Source: Cronobacter dublinensis subsp. dublinensis LMG 23823 (lineage in GTDB: Bacteria; Pseudomonadota; Gammaproteobacteria; Enterobacterales; Enterobacteriaceae). From it: a DNA stretch of 64,000 bases. The stretch is taken from assembly GCF_001277235.1 (NCBI RefSeq), contig NZ_CP012266.1, positions 3,534,001-3,598,000 on the forward strand. Direction: 5' to 3'. Below the pieces are notes generated by a model, which saw only the letters and a program-made list of their open reading frames with translations, had not been told where the DNA came from and did not search any database. Every line of letters begins with the position of its first letter. The first letter of the stretch is position 1. This document shows, one piece after another, positions 16,250 through 24,868 of this stretch. Made by a program: the position numbers and the translations under genes.

Positions 16250-16573
16250 TTAGCTCACCAGCCAGAAAAAGAGCAGCCCGAACATCAGCCCCACGCTTAT
16301 CAACGTCGCGAGACTGCTATAAACCAGCTTACGCTCCAGCAGCGAGAAAACCGCCACGCCCACCACCACTGCCACCGGCATCAGCGCCAGAAAAAACGGC
16401 CAGGTGTAGAGCAGAAAAAAGAGCGTGTTGGAGCCGTAGAGAAGAAAGGGAACGCCAAGAGCCAGCAGCCACGAGATAAATCCCACCACGGCGCCAGGCC
16501 AGGCCCAGGTGGTTTCTTCGACGGCAGGCGCGGTATCCGCCTGGGTGACAATCATGTTCGTGGTATTACGCAT
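16250..16573 (-). CDS. ygbE: YgbE family inner-membrane protein (DUF3561)
   Basis: A 107-residue membrane protein that matches E. coli YgbE in position (between ftsB and cysC) and pattern. Three hydrophobic segments are visible: about 27-48 (WPGAVVGFISWLLALGVPFLL), 50-72 (TLFFLLYTWPFFLALMPVAVVV) and 85-106. The function is unknown. Confidence 0.9.
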   Translation of the reverse strand: MRNTTNMIVTQADTAPAVEETTWAWPGAVVGFISWLLALGVPFLLYGSNTLFFLLYTWPFFLALMPVAVVVGVAVFSLLERKLVYSSLATLISVGLMFGLLFFWLVS

Positions 16574-16622
16574 AGCTTATCCTGTGACGTGACAGGCCGG
16601 GAAAAGCACTCCCGGCGCGGTC

Positions 16623-17228
16623 TCAGGATTTGATGATATCTTCGCGACGCAGCAGGTCTAACAATTGCGCAATCAAATTTGTTACCAATTGTTGGCCGTC
16701 GAGATGAATTTCCGGGGTCTGCGGCGCTTCGTACACGGCGTCGATGCCGGTAAAATTGCGCAGCTCGCCCGCGCGAGCTTTTTTATAAAGCCCTTTTGGA
16801 TCGCGCGCCTCGCAGACCTCAAGCGGCGTATCCACGAATACCTCGATAAACCGCCCCGCCCCTAACTGCTCGCGCACCATCTGACGCTCGGCGCGGTGCG
16901 GCGAAATAAACGCGGTCAGCACGACAAGCCCCGCGTCCACCATCAGTTTCGCCACTTCGCCGACGCGGCGGATGTTCTCTTTGCGATCGTCGTCGCTAAA
17001 GCCTAAATCGCTGCACAGGCCGTGGCGCACGTTGTCGCCGTCCAGCAGGTACGTGCTCACGCCAAGCTGATGCAGCGCCTCTTCCAGCGCCCCCGCGACG
17101 GTGGATTTCCCGGAGCCCGAGAGCCCCGTAAACCACAGCACCGCGCCGCGGTGACCGTGGAGCTGCTCGCGCTGCGCCGCGGTCACCGGATGGGCGTGCC
17201 AGACGACGTTTTCGTCATGCTGCGCCAT
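16623..17228 (-). CDS. cysC: Adenylylsulfate (APS) kinase
   Basis: CysC phosphorylates APS to PAPS, the second activation step of sulfate assimilation. The 201-residue protein has the P-loop GLSGSGKST at residues 35-43, the phospho-acceptor region TAFISPHRAERQ and EVFVDTPLEVCEARDPKGLYKKA. It is the last gene of the cysG-cysD-cysN-cysC operon and its start abuts the cysN stop (1-base overlap at 17228). Control by CysB is expected from the family. Confidence 0.98.
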   Translation of the reverse strand: MAQHDENVVWHAHPVTAAQREQLHGHRGAVLWFTGLSGSGKSTVAGALEEALHQLGVSTYLLDGDNVRHGLCSDLGFSDDDRKENIRRVGEVAKLMVDAGLVVLTAFISPHRAERQMVREQLGAGRFIEVFVDTPLEVCEARDPKGLYKKARAGELRNFTGIDAVYEAPQTPEIHLDGQQLVTNLIAQLLDLLRREDIIKS

Positions 17229-18655
17229 TATTTGCCTCCCAGCAGATCGCGCGCGCCCCAGTGCGGGAAGTGGCGGCGAATCAGCTGATTCAGCTCCAGC
17301 TCAAAAGCGCTGTACGCGGAAGGTTCCTGATACACATCCTGTTGCGGTTCGCGCACCATGCCCGCGCCCACCGTCACGTTGGAGAGGCGATCAATGAAAA
17401 TCAGGCCGCCGGTGACCGGGTTCTCCTGATATTTATCGAGGTTCAGCGGCTCGTCGAAGGTGAGATCCACAAGGCCGATGCCGTTCAGCGGCAGGGTTTC
17501 CACCACGCGCTGGGTCAGGTTGTTGATATCGACCTGATACTGAATGTTATCCACGCGCGCGCGGGTTTTCTTACCGGCGATTTTGATGTCGTAGCTCTGC
17601 CCGGGCACTAGCGGCTGCTCGGCCATCCAGACCACATCCACCGCCGCGCTCTGCACCGCGGCGACGTTTTGCGACGCGTCCACCAGCAGGTCGCCGCGGC
17701 TGATGTCGATTTCATCTTTCAGTACCAGCGTGACGGCTTCGCCCGCGCCCGCTTCCTGCAAGTCGCCGTCAAAGGTCACGATACGCGCCACGCTCGACTC
17801 TACGCCGGACGGCAGCGCTTTAACGCGCTGGCCAACTTTCACCACGCCGCCCGCGACGGTGCCTGCATAACCGCGAAAATCGAGATTCGGGCGGTTGACG
17901 TACTGCACCGGGAAGCGCAGCGGCTGTTCGTCCACCACGCGCTGAATGTCAATCGTCTCCAGCACTTCCAGCAGCGTCGGCCCGGTGTACCAGGCCATAT
18001 TCAGGCTCTGCACCGCCACGTTGTCGCCTTCCAGCGCCGAGAGCGGCACAAAACGGATATCGAGCGAGCCCGGCAGCTGTTCGGCAAAACTCAGGTAATC
18101 CTGACGAATGCGTTCGAACGTCTCTTCGCTGAAGTCCACCAGGTCCATTTTATTGACCGCCACGACCAGATGCTTGATACCCAGCAGCGTGGAGATAAAG
18201 CTGTGGCGGCGGGTCTGGTCGAGCACGCCTTTACGGGCGTCCATCAGCAGAATGGCCAAGTCGCAGGTCGACGCGCCGGTCGCCATATTGCGGGTGTACT
18301 GCTCATGCCCTGGGGTGTCGGCGATGATAAATTTGCGCTTTTCAGTGGAGAAATAGCGGTACGCCACGTCAATCGTAATGCCCTGCTCGCGCTCGGCCTG
18401 GAGGCCATCGACCAGCAGCGCCAGGTCGAGCTTCTCGCCCTGGGTGCCGTGACGCTTGCTGTCATTGTGCAGCGACGAGAGCTGATCTTCATAAATCTGG
18501 CGGGTATCATGCAGCAGGCGGCCAATCAGGGTGCTTTTCCCGTCATCCACGCTGCCGCAGGTCAGAAAGCGCAGCAGGCTTTTATGCTGCTGGGCGTGCA
18601 GGTATGCTTCCACGCCGCCTTCTTTGGCGATCTGTTGTGCGATAGTGGTGTTCAT
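17228..18655 (-). CDS. cysN: Sulfate adenylyltransferase subunit 1 (GTPase)
   Basis: CysN is the GTPase subunit that drives ATP sulfurylase (with CysD) to make APS from sulfate. It has 475 residues, as in E. coli. The G1 motif GSVDDGKS begins near residue 34, G3 is DTPGHEQY and G4 is NKMD, followed by elongation-factor-like beta barrels. It starts 9 bases after cysD and overlaps cysC by one base. Confidence 0.99.
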   Translation of the reverse strand: MNTTIAQQIAKEGGVEAYLHAQQHKSLLRFLTCGSVDDGKSTLIGRLLHDTRQIYEDQLSSLHNDSKRHGTQGEKLDLALLVDGLQAEREQGITIDVAYRYFSTEKRKFIIADTPGHEQYTRNMATGASTCDLAILLMDARKGVLDQTRRHSFISTLLGIKHLVVAVNKMDLVDFSEETFERIRQDYLSFAEQLPGSLDIRFVPLSALEGDNVAVQSLNMAWYTGPTLLEVLETIDIQRVVDEQPLRFPVQYVNRPNLDFRGYAGTVAGGVVKVGQRVKALPSGVESSVARIVTFDGDLQEAGAGEAVTLVLKDEIDISRGDLLVDASQNVAAVQSAAVDVVWMAEQPLVPGQSYDIKIAGKKTRARVDNIQYQVDINNLTQRVVETLPLNGIGLVDLTFDEPLNLDKYQENPVTGGLIFIDRLSNVTVGAGMVREPQQDVYQEPSAYSAFELELNQLIRRHFPHWGARDLLGGK

Positions 18656-18664
18656 GGCGGCTCC

Positions 18665-19573
18665 TTAGAAATAACCCTGACGTTTTTTAAGCTCCATTGA
18701 GCCTGCCTGGTCGCGGTCGATAACGCGCCCCTGGCGCTCGCTGGTGGTGGAAACCAGCATCTCTTCGATGATTTCCGGCAGCGTCTGCGCGCTGGATTCC
18801 ACCGCGCCGGTCAGCGGCCAGCAGCCCAGCGTTCTGAAGCGCACCATGCGCGGTTTGATCTCTTCGCCCGGCTGCAAATCGATGCGATCGTCATCGATCA
18901 TCATCAGCATGCCGTCGCGCTCCAGCACCGGGCGCTCGGCGGCGAGATACAGCGGAACGATCTCGATATTTTCCAGATAGATGTACTGCCAGATATCCAG
19001 CTCGGTCCAGTTGGAGAGCGGGAATACGCGGATGCTTTCGCCTTTGTTGATCTGGCCGTTGTAGTTATGCCACAGCTCCGGGCGCTGGTTTTTTGGGTCC
19101 CAGCGGTGGAAGCGGTCGCGGAAAGAGTAGATACGCTCTTTAGCGCGGGATTTCTCCTCATCGCGGCGCGCGCCGCCGAAGGCCGCGTCAAAACCGTATT
19201 TATTGAGCGCCTGCTTCAGCCCTTCGGTTTTCATGATGTCGGTGTGTTTGGCGCTGCCGTGCACGAACGGGTTAATGCCCATCGCCACGCCTTCCGGGTT
19301 TTTATGCACCAGCAGCTCGCAGCCATAGGCCTTGGCGGTACGGTCGCGGAATTCGTACATTTCGCGAAACTTCCAGCCGGTATCCACATGCAGCAGCGGG
19401 AACGGCAGCGTGCCGGGGTAAAACGCCTTGCGCGCCAGGTGCAGCATCACGCTGGAATCTTTGCCGATGGAGTACATCATTACCGGGTTAGCGAATTCCG
19501 CAGCCACTTCACGAATGATATGGATGCTTTCCGCCTCCAGTTGCCGCAGGTGAGTGAGTCGTTTTTGATCCAT
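18665..19573 (-). CDS. cysD: Sulfate adenylyltransferase subunit 2
   Basis: CysD is the catalytic ATP sulfurylase subunit, an ATP-pyrophosphatase of 302 residues. The PP-loop SIGKDSSVM lies at about 35-43 and the C-terminus ends in RQGRVIDRDQAGSMELKKRQGYF-like residues known from the family. It is the second gene of the operon, with the cysG stop 9 bases upstream of its start. Confidence 0.99.
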   Translation of the reverse strand: MDQKRLTHLRQLEAESIHIIREVAAEFANPVMMYSIGKDSSVMLHLARKAFYPGTLPFPLLHVDTGWKFREMYEFRDRTAKAYGCELLVHKNPEGVAMGINPFVHGSAKHTDIMKTEGLKQALNKYGFDAAFGGARRDEEKSRAKERIYSFRDRFHRWDPKNQRPELWHNYNGQINKGESIRVFPLSNWTELDIWQYIYLENIEIVPLYLAAERPVLERDGMLMMIDDDRIDLQPGEEIKPRMVRFRTLGCWPLTGAVESSAQTLPEIIEEMLVSTTSERQGRVIDRDQAGSMELKKRQGYF

Positions 19574-19582
19574 AACCTTTCC

Positions 19583-20998
19583 TTAAGCCAGATTCACCAC
19601 GGAAGAACGAATGGCTTCCGCGTCGGTTGAATGTTGAAACCAGGCGAGCTGCTGATGGAGCTGCACCACTTCGCCGACCACCAGCAGGGCGGGCATCGGC
19701 GCGTCTTTCGCAAGAACGCTGAGCGCATCAAGCGTGCCGGTCAGCACGCGCTGGTCGTCGCGCGTGCCGCGGCTTATCACGGCCACCGGCGTTGCGGCGT
19801 CGCGCCCGTGGGCGATCAGCTGCTGGCTTATCTCCGCCGCTTTCATGGTGCCCATATAGATAGCGAGCGTCTGACGGCTTTTCGCGAGCAGCGCCCAGTC
19901 GAACGGTTCGCTGTCGGGTTTATAGTGACCGGTGACGAAGACCGCGCTCTGGGCGTAATCGCGGTGAGTCAGCGGAATGCCCGCATAGGCGGTCGCGCCG
20001 CTGGCGGCCGTGACGCCGGGCACCACCTGAAACGGCACGCCCGCGGCTTTCGCCGCCTCAAGCTCTTCACCGCCGCGCCCGAAGATAAACGGGTCGCCGC
20101 CTTTCAGGCGCACCACGGTTTTGCCCTCGCGGGCGAAGTCGATCAGCATCTGGTTGGTTTCATGCTGCGCCACCGCGTGTGCGCCCGCGCGTTTGCCCAC
20201 ACAGATACGTTCGGCGTCGCGGCGCACCAGATCCAGCACGCCGTCACTGACCAGATGGTCATACAGCACGACATCCGCCTGCTGCATCACCTGTAATCCG
20301 CGCAGCGTCAGCAGCCCGGCGTCGCCTGGCCCCGCGCCGACCAGAATAATTTCGCCCTGCGCGGGTTGCGGCGCGTCGAGCTCCGCCTCCAGCACCGCTT
20401 CGGCGGCGCGGGTATCCCCCGCCGCCATCAGGCTGGCGAAGCGGCCACGAAAGGCTTTTTCCCAGAAGCGACGGCGTCCGTCAGTCGTGGGGATGCGCGC
20501 TTTAATACGGTCGCGAAAGCCGCCCGCCACCTCGGCCATCCGCCCGAGGCTTGCCGGCAGCAGAGATTCGATTTTCTCGCGCAGCAGCCGCGCCAGCACC
20601 GGCGCGTTGCCGCTGGAGGAGATAGCGACGATAAGCGGCGAGCGGTCGACAATCGACGGAAAAATAAAGGAGCACAGCGGCTGGTCGTCCACCACGTTGA
20701 CGAGACGCTGGCGGGCGTTCGCTTCGTCGAATACCCGACGGTTGAGCGCCTCGTCGTTGGTCGCCGCAATCACCAGAAACACCGCGTCGAGCTGCGACGG
20801 CTCGAAGGTCTGTGCAAGCCAGCGCAGCGCGCCTTCCTGCTCCAGCGCCGCGAGCTCCGGGTGCAGCTTTTTGGCTACCACGCAGACGCAGGCGCCCGCG
20901 CGACGCAGGAGCGCGATTTTACGCAGCGCCACTTCGCCGCCGCCGACGACCAGCACGGGGCGCTGTTTCAGTTGAGCAAATAACGGGAGATATTCCAC
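19583..20998 (-). CDS. cysG: Siroheme synthase CysG (in the sulfate activation operon)
   Basis: This trifunctional enzyme makes siroheme, the cofactor of sulfite reductase CysI, from uroporphyrinogen III: dehydrogenase/ferrochelatase at the N-terminus (NAD motif VLVVGGGEVALRKIALL, about 1-215) and SAM methyltransferase at the C-terminus (ILVGAGPGDAGLLTLRG and GGDPFIFGRGGEE). I chose a GTG start at 20998 (VEYLPLFAQLKQRP), giving 471 residues and aligning with MDHLPIF of E. coli CysG. In E. coli cysG lies next to the nitrite reductase genes; here it heads the cysDNC operon, as reported for Klebsiella-like genomes. It is rather divergent from the nir-linked form. Confidence 0.95.
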   Translation of the reverse strand: MEYLPLFAQLKQRPVLVVGGGEVALRKIALLRRAGACVCVVAKKLHPELAALEQEGALRWLAQTFEPSQLDAVFLVIAATNDEALNRRVFDEANARQRLVNVVDDQPLCSFIFPSIVDRSPLIVAISSSGNAPVLARLLREKIESLLPASLGRMAEVAGGFRDRIKARIPTTDGRRRFWEKAFRGRFASLMAAGDTRAAEAVLEAELDAPQPAQGEIILVGAGPGDAGLLTLRGLQVMQQADVVLYDHLVSDGVLDLVRRDAERICVGKRAGAHAVAQHETNQMLIDFAREGKTVVRLKGGDPFIFGRGGEELEAAKAAGVPFQVVPGVTAASGATAYAGIPLTHRDYAQSAVFVTGHYKPDSEPFDWALLAKSRQTLAIYMGTMKAAEISQQLIAHGRDAATPVAVISRGTRDDQRVLTGTLDALSVLAKDAPMPALLVVGEVVQLHQQLAWFQHSTDAEAIRSSVVNLA

Positions 20999-21242
20999 GG
21001 CGATACAACTCGCTAACAACAGGGGACCAGAGGGGACTATAGGGGGGAGCTGATAACAGATGAAATTACGAATTGGTATTTATAGTTCCACAAAAGAATA
21101 AGGCGTCAGAAATGCTCATATCAAAAAGTGCTTAAGCCGTGAAATTTCGGGCGTTTATCCGCAAATCAAATTGTGTAACCGCCGTCACAGTTTCATACTA
21201 AGCGCCACTGACTGGTCGCGCTTTTTTGAGTAAGGACGTTCT
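20999..21242. promoter_or_regulatory. Divergent cysG/iap regulatory region
   Basis: This gap should hold the CysB-dependent promoter of the cysG-cysDNC operon. On the minus strand a TATAAA (21084-21079) lies about 80 bases upstream of the cysG start, in an AT-rich context typical of CysB sites. I cannot define a -35 box or CysB half-sites with confidence. iap has a good Shine-Dalgarno sequence (AAGGACG) at the right end. Confidence 0.4.
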
Positions 21243-22232
21243 ATGTTTTCCGCAGTGCGCCGCTGCACACTGAGCCTGGCGCTGAGCGTATGCTTCACCC
21301 TGCCCGCTTTCTCGCAACCCATTCACCCCGGCGATATCGCCAGTGAGCAAACCCGCCACATAGCGACGTTATTCCCAGGCCGCATGACCGGTTCGCCCGC
21401 CGAGATGCTCGCCGCCGATTATCTGCGCCAGCAGTTTGTGCGCATGGGGTATCAGAGCGATATCCGTGCGTTTCACAGCCGCTATATCTATACGGCCGGG
21501 AATCATCGCACCAACTGGCAGAACGTGACCGGCAGCACCGTCATCGCCGCCCATGAGGGCACGGCGCCGCAGCAGATTATTGTGATGGCGCATCTTGATA
21601 CCTACGCGCCGCTGACCGACGCCGACGTCGATAATAATCTCGGCGGCCTGACGCTACAGGGCGTGGACGATAATGCCGCGGGGATAGGCGTGATGCTGGA
21701 GCTCGCGGAGCGCCTTAAAGATGTGCCGACACGCTACGGCGTTCGCTTTATCGCCACCAGCGGCGAAGAGGAAGGCGGCATGGGCGCGGAAAACCTGCTG
21801 AAACGCATGAGCGCGCTTGAGAAAAAACAGACGCTGCTGGTGATTAATCTCAGTCATCTGGTGGCGGGCGATAAACTGGCGTTTACCAGCGGCAAAAGCA
21901 CGCCTGCCGCGGTACGTCAGCTCACGCGCGACAGTGCGCTGAAGCTCGCGCGGCGTTTCGGCATTCCCGTTTCCGCCAGCAGCGTGACGCCTGCGGATAA
22001 CGACGCCGTGGCGTTTGATAACGCGGGCATTCCGGTGCTGTCGATAATGGCGGTGAACGATCCCGCCCGTCATCGCGGCCGCCACGACGTCGGGCCGGTG
22101 GCGCATAATGCGCGTCAGGATAATCTGCAATATCTGGAGCAGACCCTGCCGGGACGCATTGATAAACGCTGTCGCGACGTGATGCGCGTCCTGCTGCCGC
22201 TGGTAAAAACGCTGGCGAAAGCCGGAAAGTAA
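21243..22232 (+). CDS. iap: Alkaline phosphatase isozyme conversion aminopeptidase
   Basis: Iap is a periplasmic M28-type zinc aminopeptidase that in E. coli trims the N-terminal arginine of alkaline phosphatase. The 329-residue protein has a signal peptide (cut near PAFSQ), and the zinc ligands and base are visible in MAHLDTY (HxD), GVDDNAAG (Asp), TSGEEEGG (Glu-Glu), NDAVAFD and the C-terminal RGRHDVG. As in E. coli it lies next to cysD, but its other neighbour here is cysH with no CRISPR locus between. Confidence 0.93.
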   Translation: MFSAVRRCTLSLALSVCFTLPAFSQPIHPGDIASEQTRHIATLFPGRMTGSPAEMLAADYLRQQFVRMGYQSDIRAFHSRYIYTAGNHRTNWQNVTGSTVIAAHEGTAPQQIIVMAHLDTYAPLTDADVDNNLGGLTLQGVDDNAAGIGVMLELAERLKDVPTRYGVRFIATSGEEEGGMGAENLLKRMSALEKKQTLLVINLSHLVAGDKLAFTSGKSTPAAVRQLTRDSALKLARRFGIPVSASSVTPADNDAVAFDNAGIPVLSIMAVNDPARHRGRHDVGPVAHNARQDNLQYLEQTLPGRIDKRCRDVMRVLLPLVKTLAKAGK

Positions 22233-22257
22233 AAAGCGCGCCCTGGGGCGCGCTTTT
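22232..22257. terminator. Bidirectional terminator between iap and cysH
   Basis: AAAAGCGCGCC and GGCGCGCTTTT form a strong stem. It ends the plus-strand iap transcript and the minus-strand cysJIH transcript, and fills the whole gap between the two convergent genes. Confidence 0.88.
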
Positions 22258-22259
22258 CA

Positions 22260-22994
22260 TTAGCCTTCGTGCAGGCCGCATTCGCGTTTAAGACCAAAAA
22301 AGCGGGTCTCTTCTTCCGCCATGCCCGGCTCCCATTTGCGGGTCGTGTGCGTATCCCCTACCGAGAGATAACCTTCGTCCCACAGCGGGTGGTATTTGAG
22401 CCCGTGCTTTTGCAGGTACTGATATACGGTACGGTTGTCCCAGTCGATGATCGGCAGAATTTTAAAGACGCCGCGCTGGATGCCGAGCACCGGCAGGTTA
22501 GCGCGGCTGCCGGACTGATCGCGACGCAGGCCGGCAAACCAGGTCTGCGCGTTAAGCGTTTTCAGCGCGCGGTTCATCGGCTCGACTTTGTTGATCTCGT
22601 TGTATTTCTCAATACCTTCAACACCCTGCTCCCACAGCTTGCCGTAGCGCGCCTCCTGCCAGGCCGGGCTCTGCTCAGCACGGTAGATGTGCAGGTTCAG
22701 GTTGAGCTTTTCCGTTAGCTCGTCGATAAAGCGGTACGTTTCCGGGAAGAGATAGCCGGTATCGGTGAGGATAACCGGGATATCCGGGCGCTGCTGCGTG
22801 ACCAGATGCAGGCAGACCGCCGCCTGGATGCCGAAGCTTGAGGAGAGCACAAACTCGCCCGGCAGATTTTCGAGCGCCCAGCCGACGCGCGCTTCGGCGC
22901 TTAATGCCTCAAGCTGCGCGTTGGTGTCGGCGAGCGCGTCAGCGCGGGCGTCTTTGTCCAGCGCGTTCAGCGCATGGAGATCGAGTACGGACAT
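22260..22994 (-). CDS. cysH: PAPS reductase (thioredoxin-dependent)
   Basis: CysH reduces PAPS to sulfite using thioredoxin. It has 244 residues, as in E. coli, and keeps the single catalytic Cys239 in the C-terminal motif KRECGLHEG. The substrate-binding regions SSSFGIQAAVCLHLV and TGYLFPETYRF are present. It is the last gene of cysJIH but is separated from cysI by a 160-base gap with two REP-like units, which may lower or stabilise part of the transcript. Confidence 0.98.
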   Translation of the reverse strand: MSVLDLHALNALDKDARADALADTNAQLEALSAEARVGWALENLPGEFVLSSSFGIQAAVCLHLVTQQRPDIPVILTDTGYLFPETYRFIDELTEKLNLNLHIYRAEQSPAWQEARYGKLWEQGVEGIEKYNEINKVEPMNRALKTLNAQTWFAGLRRDQSGSRANLPVLGIQRGVFKILPIIDWDNRTVYQYLQKHGLKYHPLWDEGYLSVGDTHTTRKWEPGMAEEETRFFGLKRECGLHEG

Positions 22995-23057
22995 GTGAAC
23001 CTCGCTTGCATAAGTGTGATACCGGTACGGCGCCAGGCGAAATGTCGGGTTAGCGAT

Positions 23058-23132
23058 GGCGGGTGCGCTTCGCTTACCCGCCCTAAAAAACCAATCAGCC
23101 TTCGCAGGGTGGATAAGCGCAGCCCATCCACC
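23058..23132. repeat. REP-like pair between cysI and cysH
   Basis: Unit one is GGCGGGT...ACCCGCC (23058-23082, inner GCGCTTCGCTT). Unit two is inverted and slightly diverged, GGTGGAT...ATCCACC (23108-23132, inner AAGCGCAGCCC). Same family as the units at 3113 and 53810. It lies inside the cysJIH transcription unit. Confidence 0.75.
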
Positions 23133-23155
23133 GCTATCAATGCCACGCTAACCGC

Positions 23156-24868
23156 TTATTCCCAGAAATCCCGCGCCGGGTCGAGCACCGGACGGATAAT
23201 CCCAGCGCGCACGGTGAAATCGCCAAACCCTTCGCCCGGCTCGCGCCCGGTCGCCCAGCGGCCTACCAGCTCATCAATGATGTCGAGAATTTCCGGCTCG
23301 GTGATGTTTTCGCGATACATCCGCGGAATACGCGTGCCGATGCGGTTACCGCCCAGATGCAGGTTGTAACGCCCCGGCGCTTTGCCGACCAGACCCAGCT
23401 CCGCCAGCATCGCGCGACCACAGCCGTTCGGGCAGCCGGTCACGCGTAGCACGATGTGCTCGTCCGCCACGCCGTGCTTCGCCATAATGCCGTCCACTTT
23501 ATCGATAAACTGCGGCAGGAAGCGCTCCGCTTCCGCCATCGCCAGCGGGCAGGTCGGGAACGACACGCACGCCATCGAGTTTTCACGCTGCGGCGTTACG
23601 CTTGCCATCAGGCCGTGGGCGCGGGCTATCTGTTCTATCTTCGCTTTATCGCCTTCCGGCACGCCCGCCACGATCAGGTTCTGGTTGGCGGTCAGGCGGA
23701 AATCCCCTTTGTGGATCTTCGCAATCTCTCTCAGACCGGTTTTCAGCGGGCGGTCCGGGAAGTCCAGAATGCGGCCATTCTCGATAAACAGCGTCAGATG
23801 CCATTTATCATCAATACCTTTCACCCAGCCGATGCGATCGCCGCGACCGGTAAATTCGTAAGGACGAACCGGCTCAAACGTCACGCCCGCGCGGCGCTCC
23901 ACTTCGGCTTTGAACACGTCCGGCCCGACGCGCTCCAGCGTATATTTGGTTTTGGCGTTTTTACGATCGGTACGGTTGCCCCAGTCGCGCTGGGTGGTCA
24001 CCACGGCTTCGGCCACCGCCAGGGTGTGCTCCAGCGGAATGTAGCCGAACTCGGTCGCGGTGCGCGCGTAGGTTTTCTTGTTGCCGTGCTCGATGGAAAG
24101 CCCGCCGCCGACCAGCAGGTTAAAGCCCACCAGCTTGCCGTTTTCGGCAATGGCGATGAAGTTCATGTCGTTGGCATGCAGATCGACATCGTTCTGCGGC
24201 GGCACCACGACCGTGGTTTTAAACTTACGCGGCAGGTAGGTCGCGCCGAGGATCGGCTCCTCGTCCGTGGTCGCGACTTTTTCCTGATCGAGCCAGATCT
24301 CCGCATAGGCGCGGGTGCGCGGCAGCAGATGCTCGGAGAGTTTCTTCGCCCACTCGTAAGCTTCGGCATGTAATTGCGACTCGACCGGGTTTGAGGTGCA
24401 GAGCACGTTACGGTTCATGTCGTTGGCGGTCGCCAGCGCGTCGAGGCCCACGGAATGCAGCATCTGGTGCGCCGGTTTAACGTTTTTCTTCAGCAGGCCG
24501 TGATACTGGAACGTCTGGCGGTTGGTCAGACGGATGCTGCCGTAAATCGTGTTTTCCTCGGCGAACTTATCGACGGAAAGCCACTGCTGCGGCGTCATGA
24601 TGCCGCCCGGCAGACGGCAGCGCAGCATCATAGCGTGACGCGGCTCGAGCTTCTGTTCGGCGCGCTCGGCGCGGATATCGCGGTCGTCCTGCTGATACAT
24701 GCCGTGAAAACGGATCAGCAGGAAGTTGTCGCCATTAAACCCGCCGGTCAGCCCGTCATGTAAATCTTCGGCAATGGTGCCGCGCAGGAAGTTACTCTCA
24801 CGCTTCATGCGCTCCGCGTCAGTCAGTTTTCCTTCGACCACCAGAGGTCCTGGGTATTTTTCGCTCAT
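23156..24868 (-). CDS. cysI: Sulfite reductase hemoprotein beta subunit
   Basis: CysI reduces sulfite to sulfide with a siroheme-[4Fe-4S] centre, receiving electrons from CysJ. The 570-residue protein carries the four cluster cysteines in two motifs, CVSFPTCPLA and TGCPNGCGRAM. It overlaps cysJ by one base (TAATG), so the two subunits are translationally coupled. The siroheme is supplied by the CysG encoded 2 kb away. Confidence 0.99.
   Translation of the reverse strand: MSEKYPGPLVVEGKLTDAERMKRESNFLRGTIAEDLHDGLTGGFNGDNFLLIRFHGMYQQDDRDIRAERAEQKLEPRHAMMLRCRLPGGIMTPQQWLSVDKFAEENTIYGSIRLTNRQTFQYHGLLKKNVKPAHQMLHSVGLDALATANDMNRNVLCTSNPVESQLHAEAYEWAKKLSEHLLPRTRAYAEIWLDQEKVATTDEEPILGATYLPRKFKTTVVVPPQNDVDLHANDMNFIAIAENGKLVGFNLLVGGGLSIEHGNKKTYARTATEFGYIPLEHTLAVAEAVVTTQRDWGNRTDRKNAKTKYTLERVGPDVFKAEVERRAGVTFEPVRPYEFTGRGDRIGWVKGIDDKWHLTLFIENGRILDFPDRPLKTGLREIAKIHKGDFRLTANQNLIVAGVPEGDKAKIEQIARAHGLMASVTPQRENSMACVSFPTCPLAMAEAERFLPQFIDKVDGIMAKHGVADEHIVLRVTGCPNGCGRAMLAELGLVGKAPGRYNLHLGGNRIGTRIPRMYRENITEPEILDIIDELVGRWATGREPGEGFGDFTVRAGIIRPVLDPARDFWE

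Noticed and set aside
21000..23155. Possible CRISPR array near iap and cysH
   Set aside because: No regularly spaced repeats are present; only REP-like units and a terminator are seen, and no cas genes are nearby.
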